This document shows, one piece after another, positions 1 through 5,698 of a DNA stretch of 5,698 bases; positions within the stretch are counted from its first letter, which is position 1, and each line of letters begins with the position of its first letter. The translations under genes were made by a program, and so were the position numbers. Under the pieces are notes generated by a model, which was given only the letters and a program-made list of their open reading frames with translations, was not told where the DNA came from and ran no database searches. The stretch lies in NCBI GenBank assembly GCA_903932705.1, contig CAIZHC010000188.1:1-5698 (forward strand), given 5' to 3'. Origin of the DNA: an uncultured Actinomycetes bacterium (GTDB lineage: Bacteria; Actinomycetota; Actinomycetes; Nanopelagicales; Nanopelagicaceae).

Positions 1-527
1 ATCAGGCTGCACTTGATAGGGCTATTGATCGCTTGATCTCTGCTTACGCAATTGTCTTTGGCTTTGGAGGAATTCCACTTCTTTACATGGGTGATGAGCT
101 CGGTTTGCTCAATGACCACGGCTTCTTGGATGACCCCACGAAGGCAGAAGATAATCGCTGGATTCATCGCCCTGCTATGAATTGGGAGTTGGTGAAGAAG
201 GCGCGCAATCACGAGGGTGTTGAAGGTGCAATCTTTTCGGCATTTAAATCGTTGATTAAAGCGAGACAACGCCTGGGTTCACTTCATGCTGCGACAGCTT
301 CAGAGGTTTCAACACTCGCGGATGGTTCGGTACTAGTGATTCGCCGCAAGCATGCTTCTGGGGATTTAATACAGATTTACAATTTAAGTGAATCTACGCA
401 TTACATTGAGCGCGGTTCGCTCTTACAGGCGAACATGTATGAACATATTTCTGCGCAAGAGATGCACTTTGAGCACGCAGTTGCCGTTGCACCATACTCT
501 TCATGGTGGTTAACCTCTCAGCACTAA
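1..527 (+). CDS. Amylosucrase, C-terminal part (5' end outside window)
   Basis: Amylosucrase (GH13 family) transfers glucose from sucrose onto a growing alpha-1,4-glucan and releases fructose; it would supply glycogen-like polymer from sucrose. The reading frame is open from base 3 to the TAA at 525-527, giving 174 residues. The segment [15 protein letters not shown] (visible residues 24-38) and DNRWIHRP (50-57) closely match the end of the catalytic barrel of the Neisseria polysaccharea enzyme as I remember it. The last roughly 85 residues fit the small C-terminal beta domain. The Neisseria enzyme has about 636 residues, so nearly three quarters, including the nucleophile and acid/base residues, lies to the left. 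An internal TTG at 33 is only a consequence of the window edge and not a start. Sucrose hydrolase or another GH13 enzyme is possible but less likely, because the YMGDE-LND and RWxHRP pattern is typical of amylosucrase. Confidence 0.88.
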   Translation, partial: QAALDRAIDRLISAYAIVFGFGGIPLLYMGDELGLLNDHGFLDDPTKAEDNRWIHRPAMNWELVKKARNHEGVEGAIFSAFKSLIKARQRLGSLHAATASEVSTLADGSVLVIRRKHASGDLIQIYNLSESTHYIERGSLLQANMYEHISAQEMHFEHAVAVAPYSSWWLTSQH

Positions 528-564
528 GTATCAGGCTTCGTTACCGTTCTCTGAAAATCCCTTG

Positions 565-573
565 TGCTATGGT
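565..573 (+). promoter_or_regulatory. Extended -10 promoter for the MFS gene
   Basis: TGC followed by TATGGT (568-573) is an extended -10 element of the form TGnTANNNT. It ends 6 bases before GTG 580, so transcription would begin at or very close to that codon. No good -35 hexamer is seen at 16-18 bases upstream, which an extended -10 can tolerate. No Shine-Dalgarno sequence precedes any candidate start. The leaderless reading is inference from spacing. Confidence 0.5.
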
Positions 574-579
574 GCAATG

Positions 580-2271
580 GTGATTGCAGCTCCAATGACC
601 AGCACAGTTTCGCCCCGCTACAAATGGATTGCCCTTACAAACACCACACTCGGCATCTTCATGGCGACAATCAACTCTTCTATTATTTTAATTTCACTTC
701 CCGCGATTTTCCGCGGAGTGGGAATCAATCCACTCTCCCCTGGCAATGTGGGCTATCTACTCTGGCTCCTTCAGGGATACATGCTGGTCACCGCAGTCCT
801 AGTAATCAGTCTGGGCCGCATCGGAGATATTTTCGGTCGAGTTCGTATTTACAATCTTGGATTTCTGGTCTTCTCGATTGCATCAATCCTGCTTGCGCTC
901 GATCCTTATAAAGAGAGCAAAGGAGCGCTCTGGTTAGTTATCTGGCGATTGGTGCAAGGTGTAGGCGGCGCAATGTTGTTCGCAAACTCCTCAGCAATCA
1001 TCGCTGATGCATTCCCCGTTGAACAACGGGGACTAGCAATCGGAATCAACCAAGTTGCTGCAATCGGTGGCTCATTCATTGGTTTGATTGCAGGCGGACT
1101 GCTCTCTATTGGAGATTGGCGTTTGGTCTTCTGGGTCTCAGTTCCATTCGGATTTTTTGGAACCATCTGGGGTTATATAAGCCTTAAAGACAATGGCAAG
1201 CGTGCCCATGCGACTATCGATTGGTGGGGAAATCTCACCTTCGCACTCGGGCTCACCTCATTTCTTGTCGCAATGGTTTACGGGATTCAGCCATACCACT
1301 CCTCCACGATGGGTTGGATGGCGCCAAAAGTTCTTCTTGGTTTTGCCCTCTCGATTATTTTCCTCATCGCATTCTTCGTGATTGAAACCAAAGTCGAACA
1401 CCCAATGTTCAACCTTCACCTCTTTAAAATTCGCGCCTTTGCGATGGGCTCATCTGCTGGCTTCTTAGCAGCGACTGCCCGTGGCGGATTGCAGTTCATG
1501 TTGATCATTTGGTTGCAGGGAATTTGGTTGCCCCTTCATGGATACGCCTACGACGCCACTCCACTCTGGGCCGGCATCTACCTGCTTCCTCTCACCCTTG
1601 GTTTCTTGATTGCTGGACCCGTAAGCGGCTGGATCTCCGATCGACACGGTGCGCGCCTACTCTCAACAGCAGGGATGTTGATCTTCGGTGGCAGCTTCGT
1701 GGGCTTACTTCTCGTACCAACTAATTTCCACTACCTCTGGTTTGCGGTATTAGTTCTCCTCAATGGAATCGGTGGCGGAATGTTCTCCGCACCTAATGCC
1801 ACAGCGGTTATGAACAGCGTTCCTGCTGAAGCCCGTGGTAGCGCCGCGGGAATCCAAGCTGCATTTATGAACTCGGGAATGGTTCTCTCAATCGGAGTCT
1901 TCTTCTCGCTCATGATTGTTGGATTAAGTCGAGCGCTTCCATCTTCGATGTATGCAGGGTTAACAGCAAATGGAGTTTCTGCGGCGCAGGCACATCAGAT
2001 TGCGAATTTGCCAGTTGTTGGAAGCCTCTTCGCCTCGTTCTTGGGTTACAACCCACTTCAGAGTTTGCTGGGAAGTCAATCAGCAACTCATGTAACTGAT
2101 TCACAGTGGGCGACGCTCACAGGAAAGCATTTCTTCCCGAACTTAATCTCACAACCTTTCCATCACGGTCTTGTGATTGTTTTCTCAATGGCCCTCGCGA
2201 TGGCGCTTATTGGCGCTGTTTTTAGCGCGTTGCGCGGCTCGCGATACCTGCATGATGTACATGGTGCTTAA
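580..2271 (+). CDS. MFS transporter, DHA2 (EmrB/QacA-like) family, 14 TM helices
   Basis: A membrane efflux-type carrier, presumably driven by the proton gradient; the substrate cannot be told from sequence. Positions below count from GTG 580. Recognisable segments are helix 1 (about 18-44, ending SLPAIF), the loop [11 protein letters not shown] of MFS motif A (79-89), WRLVQGVGG in helix 4 (122-130) and the helix 5 region with GLIAGG then [13 protein letters not shown]. Fourteen hydrophobic stretches are expected from the length of 563 residues. A polar segment of about 77 residues (451-527) lies before the last helix, as I recall from a common actinobacterial subgroup. At the DHA2 helix-1 motif the usual Asp is Asn32. 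The start was chosen because a TANNNT element lies 6 bases upstream; ATG 577, ATG 595 and TTG 562 are alternatives in the same frame. It stands alone between two promoters or gene ends, so neighbours give no substrate hint. Confidence 0.88.
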   Translation: MIAAPMTSTVSPRYKWIALTNTTLGIFMATINSSIILISLPAIFRGVGINPLSPGNVGYLLWLLQGYMLVTAVLVISLGRIGDIFGRVRIYNLGFLVFSIASILLALDPYKESKGALWLVIWRLVQGVGGAMLFANSSAIIADAFPVEQRGLAIGINQVAAIGGSFIGLIAGGLLSIGDWRLVFWVSVPFGFFGTIWGYISLKDNGKRAHATIDWWGNLTFALGLTSFLVAMVYGIQPYHSSTMGWMAPKVLLGFALSIIFLIAFFVIETKVEHPMFNLHLFKIRAFAMGSSAGFLAATARGGLQFMLIIWLQGIWLPLHGYAYDATPLWAGIYLLPLTLGFLIAGPVSGWISDRHGARLLSTAGMLIFGGSFVGLLLVPTNFHYLWFAVLVLLNGIGGGMFSAPNATAVMNSVPAEARGSAAGIQAAFMNSGMVLSIGVFFSLMIVGLSRALPSSMYAGLTANGVSAAQAHQIANLPVVGSLFASFLGYNPLQSLLGSQSATHVTDSQWATLTGKHFFPNLISQPFHHGLVIVFSMALAMALIGAVFSALRGSRYLHDVHGA

Positions 2272-2303
2272 GGTAAATGGCAGTAAGAGCTAACGCACTC
2301 AAC

Positions 2304-2309
2304 TATTCT
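2304..2309 (+). promoter_or_regulatory. -10 element for the DnaX-C-like/GH25 unit
   Basis: TATTCT fits TANNNT and ends 6 bases before ATG 2316, the spacing expected for a leaderless transcript. No Shine-Dalgarno sequence is convincing before this ATG, only AAGG too close to it. No clear -35 hexamer is visible. The element lies in the 44-base gap after the MFS stop codon. Confidence 0.5.
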
Positions 2310-2315
2310 TAAGGC

Positions 2316-2585
2316 ATGTCAGATCTAGCGATTGAAGATATCAAGAGCCGTTGGAACGAGGTTCTTGATGCCGTCCTTGAAACTGACCGCATCGCTTGGC
2401 TCGCCTTCTTTGATGCTCGTTTGGTGAGTATCGCAGATGGAGTGCTCACTATTAATTTCAGTGACCCTGCGAAATTTAGTGGAGATCACAATTTCAGCAT
2501 GGCGCGCAACCCACGTCATCTGCAAATCTTGCAGGAGAAGTTCCTCGAAATCTTTGGATTTTCAGTTGAGGTTCTCGAGGTATGA
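2316..2585 (+). CDS. Small protein resembling the DnaX (Pol III gamma/tau) C-terminal domain
   Basis: An 89-residue soluble protein without signal peptide or membrane segment. It resembles, from memory, the C-terminal domain of actinobacterial DnaX. The matching pattern is an opening helix with IKSRWNEVLDAV (9-20), a following segment RIAWLAFFDARLVSIADG (25-42), a strand VLTINF (43-48), then RN (64-65), HLQILQEKF (68-76) and the closing IFGFSVEV (79-86). In DnaX this region follows the AAA+ clamp-loader core; here the core is absent and the gene has its own ATG. It may therefore bind a DnaX partner or have acquired another role; both are inference. The ATG is 6 bases after a TANNNT element. 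Its stop codon overlaps the GH25 start by 4 bases, so the two genes are very likely cotranscribed. A generic hypothetical protein with chance likeness is the main alternative. Confidence 0.82.
   Translation: MSDLAIEDIKSRWNEVLDAVLETDRIAWLAFFDARLVSIADGVLTINFSDPAKFSGDHNFSMARNPRHLQILQEKFLEIFGFSVEVLEV
2568..2581 (+). promoter_or_regulatory. Tandem GAGGT ribosome-binding sequence for GH25 gene
   Basis: Two copies of GAGGT lie at 2568-2572 and 2577-2581, inside the end of the upstream gene. GAGG of the first copy is 10 bases from ATG 2582, a usable though long spacing; the second abuts the ATG and is probably too close to work directly. With the 4-base ATGA overlap this suggests coupled translation. 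This internal gene has Shine-Dalgarno-like sequence, unlike the genes that follow a -10 element. Confidence 0.4.
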
Positions 2586-3895
2586 AACGCGTCATCATTA
2601 TTCTTGGATTGGCGATTTCGCTCATTTCAAACCTTGCATCCGCAACTCCTCCCCAAGCAAAGATAGATGCTCTCGGGCCGGGAACTCGTATTCATGGAAT
2701 GGATATCAGTTATTACCAACATCCCGGAAACAAGAGTATTGACTTCAACAAGATGTATTCGGCGGGTATTCGCTTTGTAATTATTAAAGGTGGAGACACC
2801 GTCGATGCTTATGATGCGCAAGCGGTCAAATACATGGTCCCTGATCGCAAAGCCGCGCAAGCAGCTTCCCTCTATACCTCGTTCTACTATTACGCCTATC
2901 TTCCAAATTCCAGCAACAAAGATGTCATCACCAAAGACGCTAAAGCTCAGGCACAGAAAGTAATCTGGAGAATCGCCTCTTTAGGTGGATATGGTCGCCG
3001 TGATTTACCCGTGGCTCTTGATTTAGAAAATAATTGCATCTCCTACTCTGCAGGTAGTTGTGCCCACTATGCCAACCCCGCCAACGTCACCTTGTGGGCT
3101 CAAACCTGGCTCGACACCGTCGCGGCCGCTACTGGCAAAAAGCCTTTTGTTTATAGCTACCCGCAGTTTCTTGAAAATGCCATGGCACGCTCAGTTGGAT
3201 TACGCCAATACCCGCTCTGGCTCGCTCACTATTCAATCGACCCGGCAGTTACGACCAATCACCCCAATGCAAAACGAGTTGGTTGCTACGCCGATTCTTG
3301 GACCAATCAAGATTGCACCGCGCAATGGCAGATTTGGCAGTACACCTCCTGCGGCATCGCAGGTAAATATGGTGTGCCTGGAACCCGCGTAGATCTCAAT
3401 GTCTTCTACGGAAATAACAACGACTTCATGAAATTGGTGCGTGGAACCTGGCAACCAGATAACTCGCAGATGCTTCCATTCAATGAACCGACGGCTATCT
3501 CCATCACCGCTCAATCGGCGCGAACTTCCGCCGACCCCGTGCTCTTCTATGTAAATGTGGTGCGTCCTGATGCGACGCCTGTAGTCACAGGTAATGTCGC
3601 ATATGTCCCTGCATCTTCGATGATGCCTGCAGGTCGCCAAACAATTACTCGCAATTCATCAGGCTCTTGGCTCATCAGCATCACCAACCTACCTGCGGGA
3701 AGCTATGTCGGCGCCATTAACTTCACTGATCCCACCGGCACTGAAGCTGCGGCTCAAATCCCAGTCGTATTTACTGTCACTCAAGCACCGACGCCGAGTG
3801 CAACACCCACTCCGACAAAAGCTGGCTCTCCTTCTCCGACTCCAGTTCCAAAGCCCGCTCCCGTCGACTCCTGCGCCGGGCAAATCAGAAATTAA
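2582..3895 (+). CDS. Secreted GH25 muramidase (lysozyme) with Ig-like domain and Pro/Thr tail
   Basis: A predicted peptidoglycan hydrolase that cuts the MurNAc-GlcNAc bond outside the membrane. Residues 1-21 form a Sec signal peptide (MKR, hydrophobic core, then ASA) with likely cleavage after Ala21. The GH25 domain covers about 37-287: HGMDISYYQ with Asp41, IDFNKMYSAGIRFVIIKGG (53-71), LPVALDLEN with the Asp147/Glu149 catalytic DxE pair, QIWQYTS (250-256) and VDLNVF with Asp271. Cysteines 152/160 and 235/245 could form disulfides in the secreted protein. Residues about 302-400 are strand-rich and look like a bacterial Ig-like domain. The tail 402-428 is rich in Pro, Thr and Ser and the protein ends shortly after a lone Cys431. 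No LPxTG motif, second membrane helix or known wall-binding repeat is seen. It begins within the stop of the upstream small gene, so it is the second gene of that unit. Roles in wall turnover or in attacking other cells cannot be separated. Confidence 0.9.
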   Translation: MKRVIIILGLAISLISNLASATPPQAKIDALGPGTRIHGMDISYYQHPGNKSIDFNKMYSAGIRFVIIKGGDTVDAYDAQAVKYMVPDRKAAQAASLYTSFYYYAYLPNSSNKDVITKDAKAQAQKVIWRIASLGGYGRRDLPVALDLENNCISYSAGSCAHYANPANVTLWAQTWLDTVAAATGKKPFVYSYPQFLENAMARSVGLRQYPLWLAHYSIDPAVTTNHPNAKRVGCYADSWTNQDCTAQWQIWQYTSCGIAGKYGVPGTRVDLNVFYGNNNDFMKLVRGTWQPDNSQMLPFNEPTAISITAQSARTSADPVLFYVNVVRPDATPVVTGNVAYVPASSMMPAGRQTITRNSSGSWLISITNLPAGSYVGAINFTDPTGTEAAAQIPVVFTVTQAPTPSATPTPTKAGSPSPTPVPKPAPVDSCAGQIRN

Positions 3896-3906
3896 TCGCA
3901 TTCAAG

Positions 3907-3912
3907 TAGGCT
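3907..3912 (+). promoter_or_regulatory. -10 element for galE
   Basis: TAGGCT fits TANNNT and ends 7 bases before ATG 3920. There is no Shine-Dalgarno sequence near that ATG, so a leaderless transcript is likely. No clear -35 hexamer is visible. It sits in the 24-base gap after the GH25 stop codon. Confidence 0.45.
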
Positions 3913-3919
3913 TAAGACC

Positions 3920-4867
3920 ATGACAAGAATCTTGGTAACTGGCGGCGCTGGGTATGTTGGATCTACGGCGACAGCACTTTTGGCTGATCGGGGCTATGAA
4001 GTTGTGGTCTTTGACGATCTCTCCATGGGGCATGCAGATGCAGTCGACCCTCGCGCCACATTTGTCGAGGGAACTCTCCTAGATCCTGATGCACTTCGTG
4101 CCGCCCTTGTCGGCTGCGAGGCAGTCATCCACTTCGCAGGCAAGTCTCTCGTCGGTGAGTCAGTTGAAAAGCCCGAGCTCTATCACCATGTTAATGTCGA
4201 TGGCACCGCAAATCTCTTAGATGCGATGGCAATCCACGGCATCGACAAAATCGTATTCTCATCTTCCGCTGCGACCTATGGCCAGCCAGTAGATGATCCA
4301 ATCACCGAAGAATCAGTAGCTGCTCCAACAAATCCATATGGAGCATCCAAGCTGGCGATCGACAAGATGATTACCGCACGTGGAATTAGCGCGATCTCAC
4401 TTCGCTATTTCAACGTGGCAGGTGCCTACAAATCGGCAAATGGTTGGTTGGCAGAACGCCACAACCCAGAAACTCATTTGATTCCGCTCGTCTTACGCGC
4501 AACAGCAGAGAACCCACTCAAGATTTTTGGAACTGATTGGGATACCAAAGATGGCACCTGCATCCGCGACTATGTCCACGTTGTTGATTTGATTGAAGCA
4601 CATATCTTGGCACTGGATGCACTCAAGCCGCACACCCACGAAATCGTAAATCTTGGCAGCGGCGGAGGTTACTCGGTGCGCGAAGTTATCTCAGTTGCAT
4701 CAAAGGTACTGGGCCGCGAAGTCCCTGCAGTGGAGAGCCCACGTCGAGCTGGAGATCCAGGCACATTAGTCGCATCTATTGTTAAGGCGAAATCTCTTCT
4801 CGGATGGGAACCCACCCGAGATCTAGAGACGATGATCAGTGATGCGGTTAGTTCGCAGGCTCAATAG
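3920..4867 (+). CDS. galE: UDP-glucose 4-epimerase
   Basis: Interconverts UDP-glucose and UDP-galactose with bound NAD, in the cytoplasm, serving galactose use (Leloir pathway) and supply of UDP-galactose for surface glycans. It is an extended short-chain dehydrogenase: the NAD-binding GGAGYVGS is at residues 8-15, the acidic end of strand 2 is FDD (31-33), the SSS-AATYG segment with the catalytic serine is at 114-121, and the YGASK catalytic Tyr140/Lys144 pair follows. LRYFNVAGA (161-169) and GTCIRDYVHVVDL (212-224) are strong GalE signatures. With 315 residues it is slightly shorter than the 338-residue E. coli enzyme and appears complete. The ATG is set by the TANNNT element 7 bases upstream. 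Its last 20 bases overlap the end of the opposing ACT gene. Epimerisation of UDP-xylose or UDP-N-acetyl sugars is possible, since specificity in this family is hard to read. Confidence 0.93.
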   Translation: MTRILVTGGAGYVGSTATALLADRGYEVVVFDDLSMGHADAVDPRATFVEGTLLDPDALRAALVGCEAVIHFAGKSLVGESVEKPELYHHVNVDGTANLLDAMAIHGIDKIVFSSSAATYGQPVDDPITEESVAAPTNPYGASKLAIDKMITARGISAISLRYFNVAGAYKSANGWLAERHNPETHLIPLVLRATAENPLKIFGTDWDTKDGTCIRDYVHVVDLIEAHILALDALKPHTHEIVNLGSGGGYSVREVISVASKVLGREVPAVESPRRAGDPGTLVASIVKAKSLLGWEPTRDLETMISDAVSSQAQ

Positions 4868-5087
4868 AGCGAACTTCAACCCCACCAATCGCATTTAGAA
4901 CTTCTAGTAAATCAGTTGGATCACTTCCAGGAATAGCAACAGTGATGTCATCAATTCCCTTTCCATTTTCACTCTTAATAGTTACAAGTGAGCGAATATC
5001 CCCACCCGCAAAACCGATAGCCGAAGCTACTGCGCCAAGTGAACCGGGACGATCAGGAAGTGCAATCTGCATCTTGAAAATAGCCAT
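4848..5087 (-). CDS. Free-standing ACT-domain protein
   Basis: A 79-residue protein that consists of a single ACT domain, the beta-alpha-beta-beta-alpha-beta fold which usually senses amino acids by binding them between paired domains. The opening strand plus DRPGSLGAVASAIGFAGGDI (12-31) carries the Gly in the loop before helix 1 where ligands usually bind; the second strand region SLVTIK, the segment DDITVAI and the final VEVRSIEP complete the fold. No enzyme domain is attached, so it presumably dimerises and regulates a partner. Similar small ACT proteins occur in other actinobacteria, in my memory near the gatCAB amidotransferase genes; no such gene is in view. It starts 3 bases after the Rieske stop codon and should be cotranscribed with it. 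No good Shine-Dalgarno sequence precedes its ATG. Ligand and partner are unknown. Confidence 0.85.
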   Translation of the reverse strand: MAIFKMQIALPDRPGSLGAVASAIGFAGGDIRSLVTIKSENGKGIDDITVAIPGSDPTDLLEVLNAIGGVEVRSIEPAN

Positions 5088-5090
5088 GTT

Positions 5091-5698
5091 TTAAGCCGTC
5101 ACAATCGAGTTGCCTTGAATGACAACCTTGTAGGTATCTAGCGGCCGAGGAGGTGGGCCTCCAAGGACTTTGCCCCCATTGGCAGGGTCGAACTTACCAC
5201 CATGGCAAGGACAGTCGAGCGTATTATCTGCAGAGTTATAACCAACGGTGCATCCTTGGTGCGTGCAGACGGCAGAGTAAGCAAAGACGCCGACCTTTGT
5301 TCTGAAGAGGAATGCTGGATTTCCATCGGGAGCAGTGAATTGCATATTTGATCCGACTGGAAACTTAGATAAATCAACAATCTTGGTTCCAGTAACAGGT
5401 GTAGGAATCTTCTTCTTCAATCCACCTGCAGCGAGCGCAGCAATCACTGCTGTGACTCCAACACCAATCATCTGAACAACTTCACGACGATCCTTGAGAT
5501 TAGGGATCGGACTCTTTCTGGCGCGAGCCGGCGCCTCTTTTCGAACGAGGAAGAAGAGGGCAATCCACATAACGAGGTAGGCGGTATCGCTTCCCAGGAA
5601 GTATGGATATACATGCCAGGTAACTGAAAGCCATAAGATGAGTGAGACGCTGGCGCCGCCAAGAATCGCGGCTTGAAGCGCGACTCCTGTGAGGACTG
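5091..5698 (-). CDS. Multi-helix membrane Rieske [2Fe-2S] protein (5' end outside window)
   Basis: A membrane-anchored electron carrier whose Rieske cluster would face outside the cytoplasm. The frame stays open to the window edge, adding 42 codons upstream of the first internal ATG (5570), so at least 201 residues belong to it and that ATG is probably not the start. Counting from that Met, cluster box 1 is CTHQGC (102-107) and box 2 CPCHGG (120-125). Cys102, His104, Cys120 and His123 are the expected ligands, and Cys107/Cys122 the expected disulfide. LGGPPPRPL follows (136-144). Before the Rieske domain lie two hydrophobic helices in the partial region, one of them spanning the Met, and a third at about 31-50, preceded by Arg28-Arg29. 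Actinobacterial QcrA has a similar three-helix plan, but this Rieske domain looks more like the small Tat-exported type. A fusion to a cytochrome b- or ferric-reductase-like membrane domain is an alternative. It is followed closely by the ACT gene. Confidence 0.85.
   Translation of the reverse strand, partial: VLTGVALQAAILGGASVSLILWLSVTWHVYPYFLGSDTAYLVMWIALFFLVRKEAPARARKSPIPNLKDRREVVQMIGVGVTAVIAALAAGGLKKKIPTPVTGTKIVDLSKFPVGSNMQFTAPDGNPAFLFRTKVGVFAYSAVCTHQGCTVGYNSADNTLDCPCHGGKFDPANGGKVLGGPPPRPLDTYKVVIQGNSIVTA

Noticed and set aside
528..579. Possible terminator after the amylosucrase gene.
   Set aside because: No stem of useful length followed by a T-run is visible; only the -10-like element for the next gene can be supported.
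2277..2312. An 11-codon ORF with an AAGG sequence just upstream in the gap after the MFS gene; a possible leader peptide.
   Set aside because: It is very short, has no repeated regulatory codon, lies upstream of the TANNNT-predicted transcript start, and is expected by chance.
2437..2742. A 101-codon + strand frame spanning the end of the small gene and the start of the GH25 gene.
   Set aside because: It overlaps two better supported genes in another frame and its product resembles no protein; it is a shadow frame.
3233..3640. A 135-codon open frame on the minus strand within the GH25 gene.
   Set aside because: It lies wholly opposite a clear GH25 coding sequence, has an Arg/His-rich composition without domain signs, and no promoter or ribosome-binding sequence.
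3781..3866. Repeated Pro/Thr/Ser codons as a possible tandem DNA repeat.
   Set aside because: The amino acids are low in complexity but the DNA units are irregular with no fixed period; it is a linker within the GH25 protein.
3860..3923. Possible frameshift at the abrupt end of the GH25 tail.
   Set aside because: Reading on in the alternative + frame gives only a few more residues without an anchor or domain, so there is no sign that a longer protein was broken.
5149..5162. Short inverted repeat GGAGG-TGGG-CCTCC, a possible terminator or regulatory hairpin.
   Set aside because: It has only a 5-base stem, no T-tract, and lies in the coding sequence for the Gly-Pro-Pro-Pro segment of the Rieske protein, which explains it.

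Overview
The window looks like a tightly packed stretch of chromosome from an actinobacterium with balanced base composition and a streamlined genome. The freshwater acI/Nanopelagicales type would fit, but this is inferred from gene families, short intergenic gaps and apparent leaderless starts, without a marker gene. No RNA gene, mobile element, CRISPR array or phage gene is visible, and no gap between genes exceeds about 50 bases.

Layout, left to right. (1) The 3' end of an amylosucrase gene (1-527, +), which makes alpha-1,4-glucan from sucrose. (2) A 14-helix MFS transporter of the DHA2 type (580-2271, +). (3) A two-gene unit (2316-3895, +): an 89-residue protein that resembles the C-terminal domain of actinobacterial DnaX (DNA polymerase III gamma/tau), overlapping by 4 bases the start of a secreted GH25 muramidase with an Ig-like domain and a Pro/Thr tail. 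(4) A UDP-glucose 4-epimerase, galE (3920-4867, +). (5) A leftward pair that converges on galE: a membrane-bound Rieske iron-sulfur protein whose N-terminus lies outside the window (5091-5698, -), followed after 3 bases by a free-standing ACT-domain protein (4848-5087, -). The ACT and galE genes overlap tail to tail by 20 bases.

The genes do not form one pathway. Amylosucrase and GalE both handle sugars or nucleotide sugars but are separate transcription units. The MFS gene, the DnaX-C-like gene and galE each have a TANNNT -10 element ending 6-7 bases before the start codon and no Shine-Dalgarno sequence, which suggests leaderless mRNAs. GH25, as the second gene of its unit, has GAGG sequences before its start instead.

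No clear new multi-gene system is present. The points most worth a second look are the free-standing DnaX-C-like protein joined to a secreted lysozyme gene, and the multi-helix Rieske protein with a twin-arginine just before its last membrane helix.
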